Shown here one piece after another: positions 16,738 through 25,812 of a stretch of DNA of 64,000 nucleotides. Under the pieces are notes generated by a model that had not been told where the DNA came from, did not search any database, and worked only from the letters and a program-made list of their open reading frames with translations. Position 1 is the stretch's first letter, and the number at the start of each line of letters is the position of its first letter. The stretch is taken from positions 1,302,001-1,366,000 of the forward strand of contig NZ_JAPEOB010000002.1 of the NCBI RefSeq assembly GCF_026341775.1. The letters run 5' to 3'. This DNA comes from Streptomyces sp. NBC_00654. Lineage in GTDB: Bacteria; Actinomycetota; Actinomycetes; Streptomycetales; Streptomycetaceae. The position numbers and the translations under genes are program-made.

Positions 16738-19700
16738 TTGAGCGTGGTCCTCTTCAAGAGGCCTCCCCGGCGTCTTGGCCCCGAGATGCCCCATGGCGAA
16801 CTGAGCCTCCAGGAGCCGCCCACGGTGCCGGAGACGCAGAGCGCGATGGGCAACATGATCACGTACATGCCGATGGCGCTCAGCTCGCTCGGCATGGTGC
16901 TCATCTTCCTGCGCCCCGGCAGTGGCGGCGGTCCCATGATGTACGTCGCCATCGGCCTGATGGCGCTGTCGGCCGTCGGCATGCTGGTCTCGCAGATCGT
17001 CCGGGCCTCCGGGGACCGCAAGCGGGCGCTGCTCGGTGAGCGGCGCGACTACATGCGCTACCTGTCGATCAGCCGCAGGCGCATCCGCAAGGTGATCACC
17101 CAGCAGCGGGAGGCGCAGGCGTGGTCGCATCCGGACCCGGCTTCCCTGTGGAGCCTGGTGCCGACGGCGAGGCTGTGGGAGCGGCGGGCGGCGCACGGGG
17201 ACTTCGCCGAGGTACGGATCGCGGTGGGCGAGCAGCAGCTGGCGACGAAGCTGACACCGCTGAGCACCAAGCCGGTCGAGGATCTGGAGCCGCTGTCCGC
17301 GCACGCCCTGCGGCGCTTCATCAAGGCGTACGGCACGGTGTCCGACCAGCCGGTCGCGGTCTATCTGCGGACCTACGCCCGTGTCCTGCTCCAGTCCGGG
17401 CAGGAGGACGCGCACGCGATGGTGCGGGCCCTGCTGGCCCAGCTGAGTGTCTTCCACGCCCCGCAGGACCTGCGGATCGTGGTGCTGGCGGACCATGACC
17501 GCCGGGACGCCTGGGAGTGGGTGAAGTGGCTGCCGCACGCCCAGCATCCGACGGACGTCGACGGCGGCGGCCCGGTGCGCCTGGTCACCGATTCCGTGCT
17601 GGGTCTCGAATCGCTGCTCGGTGAGGAACTGACCGGACGGCCCGCCTTCGAGACGGACGCCGTCCCGAGCGCCGAGGAGCCCTACTGCGTCGTGGTGCTG
17701 GACAGCGCCCGGACGCCCGCCGACTCCCGGCTGGCCACCGACGGTTACCGCAACACGGTGACGCTGGACGTGTCCGGCTCCCTGCCCTGGCGTCAGTCCC
17801 GTCACACGCTGCGGCTGCGGATCGCCGGGCAGCGGCTCGAACTGGTCAGCACCGACCGGTCGGGCAAGGAGACCACCTCGGCGCTCGGCAGGCCCGATGT
17901 GCTGGGTCCCCGGCGGGCCAGGGCGCTGGCCACGCTGCTGTCCCCCTACCGGATGGGCATCACCACGGACAACGGTGAGGCACTCACCTCGGACGTGCAG
18001 CTGACGACCCTGCTCGGCCTCCCCGACCTGCACACGGTCGATCTGGACGCCGTGCGCGAGGACCGCAGCGAGCGTGCCAGGCTGCGGGTGCCGCTGGGGC
18101 TCGCCGGCGACGGCACCCCGGTGGAACTGGACATCAAGGAGGCGGCGCAGGGCGGTATGGGCCCGCACGGCGTGCTGATCGGCGCGACGGGTTCCGGCAA
18201 GTCGGAGCTGCTGCGGACCCTGGTGCTGGCGCTGGCGCTCACCCACTCCTCGGAGAAGCTGAACTTCGTCCTGGTCGACTTCAAGGGCGGCGCGACCTTC
18301 CTGGGCCTGGACGGTCTGCCGCACACCTCTGCGGTCATCACCAACCTCGCCGACGAGTCCTCCCTGGTGGACCGCATGCAGGACGCCCTGCACGGTGAGC
18401 TGATGCGCCGCCAGGAACTGCTGCGCAGCGCCGGGAACTACACCTCGGCGTACGAGTACGAGACGGCGCGGGCGGCGGGCGCCGAGCTGGATCCGCTGCC
18501 GACGCTGTTCGTGGTGGTCGACGAGTTCAGCGAACTCCTCTCCGCACACCGTGACTTCATGGACCTGTTCGTGATGGTGGGCCGTCTCGGCCGCAGTCTG
18601 GGCGTGCATCTGCTGCTCGCCTCGCAGCGGCTGGACGAGGGCCGGATGACCCAGTTGGAGTCGCATCTGTCGTACCGGATCGCGCTGCGCACGTTCTCCT
18701 CGATGGAGAGCCGCGGTGTCCTGGGCGTGCCGGACGCCTATCAGCTGCCCTCGGTACCCGGCAGCGCCATCCTGAAGAAGGACACCGGGACCCTGGTCCG
18801 GTTCAAGGCCGCGTATGTCTCCGGGCCCTATCAGGGCGTCCGCAGGGTCGGCGCGTCGGCGGTCGCCGGGCAGGTGGTCCCGTACCGCACGGAGTGGACC
18901 GCGCCCCGGCTCCCCGCGCCCGACCCGGACCCGCAGCCGGTGGCGGAGGAGGAGAGCGAGGAGTCCCTGCTCGCGCTGGCCGTGTCCCGGATGCGGGAGG
19001 GCGGCAGGCCGGCGCACCGGGTCTGGCTGCCGCCGCTGGACAGCCCGCTGTCGCTGGACGTCCTGCTGATGGGGGTGGAGCCGCATGCCGAGCGGGGTCT
19101 CACCACCATCGATCCCGAGCTGCACGGCGGGCTGACGGTGCCGGTGGGCATCATCGACCGGCCCTTCGACCAGAGCCGCGAGCCCCTGGTGGCCGAGCTG
19201 TCCGGCGCGGGCGGGCACGTGGGTATCGCGGGCGGCCCGCAGAGCGGCAAGTCCACGCTCGTACGCGATCTGATCATGTCGCTCGCCCTCACGCACACTC
19301 CGCGCGAAGTCCAGTTCTACTGCCTGGACTTCGGCGGAGGTTCGCTCGGATCGCTCCGCGACCTGCCCCATGTGGGCGGTGTGACGGGCCGGCTGGACCT
19401 GGAGCGGGTGCAGCGCACCCTGGCCGAGGTGCACGGGCTGGTGGCCCGGCGCGAGAAGCAGTTCGCCGAGCTGGGCATCGACTCGATGGCGATGCTGCGT
19501 GCCCGCCGGGCCGCCGGTGAGATGCCCGACGAGCCGTACGGCGATGTGTTCCTCGTCGTCGACGGCTGGGGCACGGTCCGCCAGGACTTCATGGACATCA
19601 TGGACACCTTCACGGCGCTGGCGGCGCGGGGCCTCAACTACGGTGTGCACCTCATCGTGGCGGCGGGCCGCTGGTCGGAGATCCCCACCGCGCTGCGGGA

Positions 19701-20712
19701 CCAGCTCGGCACCCGCTTCGAGCTGCGCCTCGGCGACAGCATGGACTCCATGATCAACATGCGGGCCGCCGCGACCATCCCCAAGTCGCCCGGCCGCGGC
19801 ATGACCGAGTCCAAGCACCACTTCCTCACCGCTCTGCCCCGGCTGGACGGCGGCGACAGCGCCGCGGACCTCGGGGCGGGCGTCGCCGACGCGGTGGCCC
19901 GGGTGGCCGAGCACTGGCAGGGGCCGCCCGCACCCGCGGTCCGTACCCTGCCCTCGGTACTGGAACCCGCCGAACTGCCCGACGCCGAGGTCGGCACGGA
20001 CGGCGATCTGCGCCTGCCGCTGGGCCTGGAGGGCAACCAGCTCGACGTCATGTGGCACGACTTCGCGCAGACCGCGCACCTGGTGGTGGTGGGCGACGCG
20101 GAGACCGGGAAGACCAATCTGCTGCGCTCGGTCTGCAAGGCGGTCACCGACCGCTACACCCCCGCCGAGGCCCGGGTACTGCTGGTCGACTACCGGCGCG
20201 GGCTGCTGGAGAGCGTCCCCGAGTCGCACCGGCTGGGCTACGCCGTATCCGTCGACGTGCTCAAGCAGGCGGTGGACGGCGTGGCGCGGGCCATGAAGGA
20301 GCGCCTGCCCGGCGCGGACATCTCGCCCGCCCAGCTGAAGCGTCGGGACTGGTGGAAGGGCCCGCAGGTCTTCCTGGTCGTGGACGACTACGACATGGTG
20401 TCCGGCGGCAATATGAGCAACCACTTCGGGCCGCTGCTCGACTATCTCGCGCAGGGCGCGGAGCTGGGGCTGCACCTGATCGTGGCACGCAGCGCCAACG
20501 GTGCGGCGCGGGCGATGAACGATCCGCTGCTGCGCCGGCTGCTGGAGGTCAACACGCCTGCCGCGCTGCTCTCCTGCCCGCCCTCGGAGGGATATCTGTT
20601 CAACGACACCAAGCCGAGGCAGCTGCCGCCGGGCCGGGCACAGCTGATCACCCGCAGGGGTGTGGTGCAGGTGCAGACCCCGCTGCTGCCGGACCCGGAG
20701 GGCGAGGACTGA
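16738..20712 (+). CDS. eccC: Type VII secretion protein EccC (FtsK/SpoIIIE-type ATPase)
   Basis: The protein has 1324 residues. Two membrane helices lie at about 40-90. Three RecA-like FtsK/SpoIIIE domains follow, with Walker A motifs GATGSGKSE near 482, GGPQSGKST near 832 and GDAETGKTN near 1118. The first has a canonical Walker B-type segment (LFVVVDEFSELL). EccC is the motor of the ESX system: domain 1 drives transport, and domain 3 of known homologues binds WXG100 substrates. It is a single fused chain rather than the split EccCa/EccCb form. The start is TTG 16738, 11 bases after AGGAAGG. The last codons and stop lie in the first unit of a 19-bp tandem repeat. Confidence 0.93.
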   Translation: MSVVLFKRPPRRLGPEMPHGELSLQEPPTVPETQSAMGNMITYMPMALSSLGMVLIFLRPGSGGGPMMYVAIGLMALSAVGMLVSQIVRASGDRKRALLGERRDYMRYLSISRRRIRKVITQQREAQAWSHPDPASLWSLVPTARLWERRAAHGDFAEVRIAVGEQQLATKLTPLSTKPVEDLEPLSAHALRRFIKAYGTVSDQPVAVYLRTYARVLLQSGQEDAHAMVRALLAQLSVFHAPQDLRIVVLADHDRRDAWEWVKWLPHAQHPTDVDGGGPVRLVTDSVLGLESLLGEELTGRPAFETDAVPSAEEPYCVVVLDSARTPADSRLATDGYRNTVTLDVSGSLPWRQSRHTLRLRIAGQRLELVSTDRSGKETTSALGRPDVLGPRRARALATLLSPYRMGITTDNGEALTSDVQLTTLLGLPDLHTVDLDAVREDRSERARLRVPLGLAGDGTPVELDIKEAAQGGMGPHGVLIGATGSGKSELLRTLVLALALTHSSEKLNFVLVDFKGGATFLGLDGLPHTSAVITNLADESSLVDRMQDALHGELMRRQELLRSAGNYTSAYEYETARAAGAELDPLPTLFVVVDEFSELLSAHRDFMDLFVMVGRLGRSLGVHLLLASQRLDEGRMTQLESHLSYRIALRTFSSMESRGVLGVPDAYQLPSVPGSAILKKDTGTLVRFKAAYVSGPYQGVRRVGASAVAGQVVPYRTEWTAPRLPAPDPDPQPVAEEESEESLLALAVSRMREGGRPAHRVWLPPLDSPLSLDVLLMGVEPHAERGLTTIDPELHGGLTVPVGIIDRPFDQSREPLVAELSGAGGHVGIAGGPQSGKSTLVRDLIMSLALTHTPREVQFYCLDFGGGSLGSLRDLPHVGGVTGRLDLERVQRTLAEVHGLVARREKQFAELGIDSMAMLRARRAAGEMPDEPYGDVFLVVDGWGTVRQDFMDIMDTFTALAARGLNYGVHLIVAAGRWSEIPTALRDQLGTRFELRLGDSMDSMINMRAAATIPKSPGRGMTESKHHFLTALPRLDGGDSAADLGAGVADAVARVAEHWQGPPAPAVRTLPSVLEPAELPDAEVGTDGDLRLPLGLEGNQLDVMWHDFAQTAHLVVVGDAETGKTNLLRSVCKAVTDRYTPAEARVLLVDYRRGLLESVPESHRLGYAVSVDVLKQAVDGVARAMKERLPGADISPAQLKRRDWWKGPQVFLVVDDYDMVSGGNMSNHFGPLLDYLAQGAELGLHLIVARSANGAARAMNDPLLRRLLEVNTPAALLSCPPSEGYLFNDTKPRQLPPGRAQLITRRGVVQVQTPLLPDPEGED

Positions 20713-20770
20713 CCCGGAGGGCGAGGACTGACCCGGAGGGCGAGGACTGACCCGGAGGGCGAGGACTGAC
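20692..20770. repeat. 19-bp tandem repeat across the eccC stop codon, four copies
   Basis: The unit GACCCGGAGGGCGAGGACT occurs four times without gaps, and the first copy encodes the C-terminal DPEGED of EccC. Each following copy lies beyond the stop. This looks like replication slippage and is probably variable between strains. Confidence 0.9.
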
Positions 20771-20954
20771 TACGTCCGGCGGAACGGGACGCACGGCACC
20801 GGGGCGCCGTCGGGCCCGGCGGGGCAGGACGCCGGGGCCGCTGTCCGCCCGGGCGGTACCGGCCGGGGGTCGGTCCGCTTGCGTGACCGGACCCGGGCCG
20901 CTGCCCGCCCGGGCGGTACCGGCCGGGAGTCAGTCCGCTTGCGTGACCGGACCC
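20771..20954. repeat. Convergent eccC/mycP gap with a 60-bp tandem duplication
   Basis: Positions 20835-20894 and 20895-20954 are tandem copies of a 60-bp unit with three mismatches. The second copy contains the last codons and stop of the mycosin-like gene; the first lacks the stop (TCG for TCA on the plus strand). No clear rho-independent terminator is present. Confidence 0.85.
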
Positions 20955-22213
20955 GCCGCCCGGCCCGCCCGCCAGCCCCGGCGGCGCCCGCGGGGCAGGA
21001 CGAACCCCACGAACGCGACCAGCAGCGTCACCCCGGTCGCCCCGCCGGCCACGGCCAGCGCCCGGTTGCGCGCCTCCGGCGGGTCGAGCGGCGGGACGGC
21101 CTGCGCGGAGGCCTTCCCCGTTCCGGCCGGGGACTGCGCGTGTTCCTCGGGGAGTACGGCGGACAGCGCCCGCACCGGATCGACGACCCCCAGCCCGATA
21201 CCGGGGTCCGGCACGTCGCCCACGGCCCCGTACGCGGTGGACTCCAGCCGGTGCGCGAGCTGTTCGGCGGTCAGCCGGGGGTGGTAGGAGAGGACCAGGG
21301 CCGCCGTACCGGCCACGAACGCACCGGCCACCGCGTCGCCTCGGCCGGTGAACTGGCCGGGGCCGCCCGGCCCCGGCCCCATCACCGAGACGCCGGGGGC
21401 GCTCAGCCTGGGCCGCGTACGCCGCCCCTTCTCCGTGCCCGGCGCTTCCGGTTCGCCGCCCGGCCCGACCGAGGAAACAGCCAGCACCCCGGGCAGCGCC
21501 GCCGGGTAGGCGGGCCCGTCCACCGCCTGCGACGCCGCCGCGCCGCGCTCCCACTCCCGTGCCGAGGCGGGCGCCACCACGAGCGCACCGGCCTTCTGCG
21601 CGGCAAGGACGGCGTCCTTCAGCTGCTTCGGGGCGGCAGGGACGCTCAGCGCCACCTGGATGATCCGCGCCCCGGACGCGGTGGCCGCCCTGATGCCCTT
21701 GGCCAGCGCCTCGGGTGTGGTCGCACCGTGCTTGTCGGTGGCCCGCACCGCGATCACCTCGGCATCCGGGGCCACCCCGGCCGCCTTGAGGCCCTGTTGC
21801 CGCCCGCCCGCCACGATCCCGGCGAGGAAGGTGCCGTATCCGACGCAGTCGTCCCGCACGGTGCCGCCCGCCACCACGTCCGGGCCGCCGGTGACCCGGC
21901 CGTCCAGCGCCGGAACCCGCCGCAGGTCCGCTCCGGTGCCGACGAGAGCGACCTCGACCCCCGCGCCCCGGCTGAGTTCCCAGGCCCTGTCGATCCCCAG
22001 GAAGCTCTGTGCCCACGGGACTTGGGCGGACTTCTTGGCGGAGCGCGGAGTGCACGGACGGCCGTCGGCGACGGTGGCGGGCATTCCCGGCAGTGAGGGG
22101 CTGTCCGCGTCCCCCGCCGCCCCGGCGGGAGCCGCGGTACCGGGTATCAGGAGCAGGGCGGCCAGTGCTGCCGGTCCGAGTGCGCGGGACACCGAGGACC
22201 TCGAAGATCGCAT
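20930..22213 (-). CDS. mycP: Mycosin-family (MycP) subtilisin-like protein, catalytically inactive
   Basis: The protein has 427 residues. It has a signal peptide at 1-33, a subtilisin-like domain at about 60-355, a Pro-rich linker, a membrane helix at 384-407 and a basic tail. This is the mycosin layout, and Cys54 and Cys123 match a conserved mycosin disulfide. The catalytic residues are gone. VALVGTG has Gly92 where the catalytic Asp of V-D-T-G belongs. GYGTFLAG has Tyr126 in place of the His of GHGTF. GDAVAGAFVAG has Ala294 where the Ser of GTS belongs. The usual oxyanion-hole Asn motif is also absent (VVAPAS). The frame is intact, so this is a pseudoprotease rather than a broken gene. Mycosins also stabilise the ESX membrane complex independently of proteolysis, so a structural role is likely. 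It converges on eccC and diverges from the beta-helix/AAA+ gene. Confidence 0.85.
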   Translation of the reverse strand: MRSSRSSVSRALGPAALAALLLIPGTAAPAGAAGDADSPSLPGMPATVADGRPCTPRSAKKSAQVPWAQSFLGIDRAWELSRGAGVEVALVGTGADLRRVPALDGRVTGGPDVVAGGTVRDDCVGYGTFLAGIVAGGRQQGLKAAGVAPDAEVIAVRATDKHGATTPEALAKGIRAATASGARIIQVALSVPAAPKQLKDAVLAAQKAGALVVAPASAREWERGAAASQAVDGPAYPAALPGVLAVSSVGPGGEPEAPGTEKGRRTRPRLSAPGVSVMGPGPGGPGQFTGRGDAVAGAFVAGTAALVLSYHPRLTAEQLAHRLESTAYGAVGDVPDPGIGLGVVDPVRALSAVLPEEHAQSPAGTGKASAQAVPPLDPPEARNRALAVAGGATGVTLLVAFVGFVLPRGRRRGWRAGRAAGPVTQAD

Positions 22214-22419
22214 GCGCCGATGGTAACGACGCTCCCCGCACCACCGGTACCGGCCCCGGAACCCGCCCGGGACCGGTGCCCCGGAGGTCCCGGAATCGCC
22301 GACCACCATGGCGGGCGACCTGCGGCAACAGGCATGATGGGCACAGCAGTTTCCCATGCCCTACATGCCGCGCGTCTCCGCCCCGTACCTACGGCGCAGG
22401 GGTCCGGGAGGTCAGATAA
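22214..22419. promoter_or_regulatory. Divergent intergenic region, mycP versus beta-helix/AAA+ gene
   Basis: This 206-bp gap must carry promoters for both divergent genes. A GGGAGG ribosome-binding site precedes the GTG of the rightward gene at 22420. I see no convincing -10/-35 pair or operator. Confidence 0.3.
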
Positions 22420-25400
22420 GTGTCACGCCAGATGCTCACCGTCGCCGCCGACGGGACGGGCGACCACCGCACCGTCGGGGAGGCCGTCGCACGGGCCCGT
22501 GCCGGAGCGGTCGTCAGAATCGCTCCGGGGCGGTACGAGGAGAGCCTGACGGTCTCGTCCGCGATCACCCTGACCGCCGCCGAGGGCCAGGGGACGGTGG
22601 AGCTGGCGCCCCGGCGCGGGACGGCGCTGACACTCACCGGGGACGCGGTGATGGTCAGGGATCTCGTGCTGCGCGGGCACGACGACGAGCTTCCCGTGGT
22701 CGACGCACCGCGCGGGCAGCTCGCGATGGACCGGTGCGACATCCACGGTTCGGCCTGGTCGGCGCTCTTCGCCCGGGAGGGCGGGTCGCTGGCCCTGCGT
22801 CAGTGCCGGATCAGCAACCCGGTGGGCGCCGGTGTGGTGTCCACCTCCTCCGCCGAGAGCTTCCTGGAGAACTGCGTCGTCGAACACCTGGGCACCTCCG
22901 CCGTGGTGGCCGGTGAGCAGGGCAGGATCACCGCCCGCTTCAGCCGGCTCAGGGACACCAAGGGCAACGGTGTCCTCACCAACGGGCAGGCGCATGTCCT
23001 CCTGGAGGAGTGCGCGATATCGGCGACCGGCAAGCCGGGCGTCGCCGTCGAGGAGGAGAGCTCGGTCAGGATGGTGCGCGGCACGGTCCGCAAGGCCGCC
23101 GTGGGTGTGTTCGTGAACAGCGCCGGGCCGGTCGTCCTGGAGGATGTCTCCGTCAGCGATGTCACCGGGCACGGATTCGTCCTGGGCGGCGGCAGTTCCC
23201 CGACGCTGACCCGGTGCAGCACCGAACGGACCGGCGGGAACGGCCTGTTGGTGACCGAGCGCAGCCGTGGCGCGTTCGACGCGTGTGTGTTCGCCACCGC
23301 CGGGGAACCTGCGGTGCGGGTCACCGGCTTCTCCTCGCCGGTGCTGACGGACACCGTCGTCCACGACGCCAAGGGCACCGGGGTGCTGCTCGACGAGGAC
23401 TCGGCCGCCGAGTTCGACCGCCTTGAGGTGCGGGACAGCGGCGGGTCCGGAATCGTGATCCGCAGCGGCGCCAACCCGCTGCTGCTGCGCGCCACGGTCA
23501 CCGGCGCCGGCACCCACGGCGTGGAGGTCGTGAAGGACGGCCGGGGGCGTCTGGAGGAGGGGGTCGTCGAGCGGTCGGGCGGCTCGGCCGTCCATGTCTC
23601 GGGCCACGGCAATCTGTTCGTCGGCAAGGGCCGGCTGCGGGCCTCCGCCGGGGCCGGGATCCACATCGGGGCGCTCGGTACGCTCACACTGCGGGACACC
23701 GGGATCGAGGAGTCCGGCGGCGCGGGCGTCCACCTCGCGCCCGAGGGCGAACTGGCGGCCGTGCGTGCCGTGGTGACGGGGTCCGCCGAGTGCGGCGTAC
23801 TGCTGTCCGCGGGCGCGCGGGCCTCGCTCAACGGCTGCGAGGTGACCGGTTCGGGCGCCGACGGCATACGGGTGGAGGGCACCGACGCCATAGCCCTGAC
23901 CGGCTGCACCGTCCGCGCCAACCGGGGCAGCGGAGTGCGCCAGACGGTGCCCGGCGACCGGCTCACCGTCGAGGGCCTGACCAGTACGGAGAACGGCGCC
24001 CCGGACGCCTGGGGCTCCGCGCGGGACGCGGAGGCGGCGGGTGACGGCCGGCTGCCCGGCGGAGCGGCCCCGGCGGCGGCCGAAGCCCGGTCCGGTACGG
24101 GCCCGGTGGCCGAACTGGAGTCGCTGATCGGCCTCGACGAGGTCAAGCAGCAGGTGCTGACGCTGATCAACCTCAACCGGATGGCGCAGCGCAGGGCGAG
24201 CATCGGCATGCCCGCGCCGCCGATGAGCCGTCACCTGGTCTTCGCGGGCCCGCCCGGCACCGGCAAGACGACGGTGGCGCGGCTCTACGGCTCCATCCTC
24301 GCCTCGCTCGGCGTGCTGCGCTCCGGGCATCTGGTGGAGGTGTCGCGTGCGGACCTGGTGGCGCAGATCATCGGCGGGACGGCCATCAAGACCACCGAGA
24401 CCTTCAACAAGGCGCTCGGCGGTGTGCTGTTCGTCGACGAGGCGTACACCCTGCTCTCCGACGGCGGCGGCAGCGGCGCCGACTTCGGGCGCGAGGCGAT
24501 CGACACGCTGGTGAAGCTGATGGAGGACCACCGCGAGGACGTGGTGGTGGTCGCGGCCGGCTATCCGAAGGAGATGACGGACTTCCTGGCGTCCAACCCG
24601 GGTCTCGCCTCCCGGTTCACGCGCAGCGTCGAGTTCAGCGACTACACCTCGGACGAGCTGGTCACGATCGTGGAGCGGATGTGCACCGGCCACCGCTACG
24701 AGCTGGATCCGGCGGCGCGCTCGGCACTGCTCACGCGCTTCGAGCGGATTCCCCGCGACGCGGGCTTCGGCAACGGCCGTACCGCCCGCAAGGTCTTCGA
24801 GGAGATGGTGGACCGGCAGGCGTCCCGGCTGGCCGCCCTGCCGGAGGCCGGCGAGCGGGAACTGGCCGTGCTGACCGCGCAGGACGTGGGCGTTCCGGCG
24901 GGCGGTGTGCCGCAGGACGGGCCGGACGAGGATCCGCTGCTGCGGCTGGACGCGCTGGTGGGCCTCGCGGCCGTCAAGCGCGAGGTCGCCGATCTGGTCA
25001 ATCTGCTCGCCACCGCGCGGCGCAGGAAGGAGGCCGGTCTGCCCGCGCCCCGGATCAGCAACCATCTGGTCTTCGCGGGCCCGCCCGGCACCGGCAAGAC
25101 GACGGTGGCACGGCTCTACGGCGAACTGCTGGCCTCCCTCGGCGTGCTGCCGCGCGGCCAGCTCGTCGAGGTCTCACGCGCGGACCTGGTGGGCCGCTAC
25201 GTCGGACACACCGCGCAGCTGACCCGGGAGGTATTCGAACGGGCGCTGGGCGGCGTCCTGTTCATCGACGAGGCGTACACCCTGACGCCCCGCTCGGGCG
25301 CCGGTTCCGCGGACTTCGGCCAGGAAGCGGTGGAGACACTGCTGAAGCTGATGGAGGACCACCGCGACGAGGTGGTCGTGATCGTGGCGGGGTACACCAC

Positions 25401-25731
25401 GGAGATGAACCGGTTCCTGGGCTCCAACCCGGGTCTCGACTCGCGCTTCCCCCGCCGTATCGAGTTCCCCGACTACTCCTCGGACGAACTGGTCACGATC
25501 GTCCGTATGCACGCGGCCGACAACGGCTACGAGTGCGCGCCCGGCACGGCCGGCGCGCTGCGGACCCACTTCGACGGCATCCCCAGGAGTGCGACGTTCG
25601 GCAACGCGCGGCTGGCCCGGCAGACGCTGGAGCAGATGATGACCCATCACGCGGGACGGCTGAGCGGCGTCGCGGTACCGAGCCTGGACGATCTGCGGCT
25701 GCTGCTCCCGGAGGACCTCTCCCCGCACTGA
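22420..25731 (+). CDS. Right-handed beta-helix protein fused to two EccA/CbxX-type AAA+ ATPase domains
   Basis: The protein has 1103 residues from GTG 22420. Residues about 1-520 are a right-handed parallel beta-helix of roughly 23-residue rungs (pectate-lyase fold, with recurring SGxGV/GAGVH turns). A linker leads to two AAA+ modules of the CbxX/CfqX/EccA class. The first has Walker [11 protein letters not shown] near 610 and Walker B VLFVDEAY; the second has Walker A near 886 and VLFIDEAY. Each has the arginine-finger region NPGL-x-SRF. The second keeps the pore-loop-like GRYVGHTA, but the first reads AQIIGGTA. EccA is a cytosolic ATPase of ESX systems, so this is probably the locus-specific equivalent with the TPR-type N-terminal domain replaced by a beta-helix. 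No signal peptide is seen, consistent with a cytosolic protein. Confidence 0.85.
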   Translation: MSRQMLTVAADGTGDHRTVGEAVARARAGAVVRIAPGRYEESLTVSSAITLTAAEGQGTVELAPRRGTALTLTGDAVMVRDLVLRGHDDELPVVDAPRGQLAMDRCDIHGSAWSALFAREGGSLALRQCRISNPVGAGVVSTSSAESFLENCVVEHLGTSAVVAGEQGRITARFSRLRDTKGNGVLTNGQAHVLLEECAISATGKPGVAVEEESSVRMVRGTVRKAAVGVFVNSAGPVVLEDVSVSDVTGHGFVLGGGSSPTLTRCSTERTGGNGLLVTERSRGAFDACVFATAGEPAVRVTGFSSPVLTDTVVHDAKGTGVLLDEDSAAEFDRLEVRDSGGSGIVIRSGANPLLLRATVTGAGTHGVEVVKDGRGRLEEGVVERSGGSAVHVSGHGNLFVGKGRLRASAGAGIHIGALGTLTLRDTGIEESGGAGVHLAPEGELAAVRAVVTGSAECGVLLSAGARASLNGCEVTGSGADGIRVEGTDAIALTGCTVRANRGSGVRQTVPGDRLTVEGLTSTENGAPDAWGSARDAEAAGDGRLPGGAAPAAAEARSGTGPVAELESLIGLDEVKQQVLTLINLNRMAQRRASIGMPAPPMSRHLVFAGPPGTGKTTVARLYGSILASLGVLRSGHLVEVSRADLVAQIIGGTAIKTTETFNKALGGVLFVDEAYTLLSDGGGSGADFGREAIDTLVKLMEDHREDVVVVAAGYPKEMTDFLASNPGLASRFTRSVEFSDYTSDELVTIVERMCTGHRYELDPAARSALLTRFERIPRDAGFGNGRTARKVFEEMVDRQASRLAALPEAGERELAVLTAQDVGVPAGGVPQDGPDEDPLLRLDALVGLAAVKREVADLVNLLATARRRKEAGLPAPRISNHLVFAGPPGTGKTTVARLYGELLASLGVLPRGQLVEVSRADLVGRYVGHTAQLTREVFERALGGVLFIDEAYTLTPRSGAGSADFGQEAVETLLKLMEDHRDEVVVIVAGYTTEMNRFLGSNPGLDSRFPRRIEFPDYSSDELVTIVRMHAADNGYECAPGTAGALRTHFDGIPRSATFGNARLARQTLEQMMTHHAGRLSGVAVPSLDDLRLLLPEDLSPH

Positions 25732-25787
25732 GGGACAACGTGCTGAGGGACAACGTGCTGAAGGGCAACGTACTGAGAGGCAACGTG
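25728..25787. repeat. 15-bp tandem repeat starting at the stop codon of the AAA+ gene, four copies
   Basis: The unit CTGAGGGACAACGTG repeats four times, the last two copies with single changes. The first copy contains the gene's TGA stop. Like the 19-bp array after eccC it extends from the 3' end of a secretion gene. Confidence 0.85.
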
Positions 25788-25812
25788 CGGGCGGCAGGAC
25801 GGTCCGGGTGAC

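Noticed and set aside
20930..22213. The mycosin gene as a pseudogene.
   Set aside because: The frame is uninterrupted, codon use is normal, and signal peptide, disulfide Cys and membrane anchor are kept. Loss is confined to catalytic motifs, which fits a maintained pseudoprotease better than decay.
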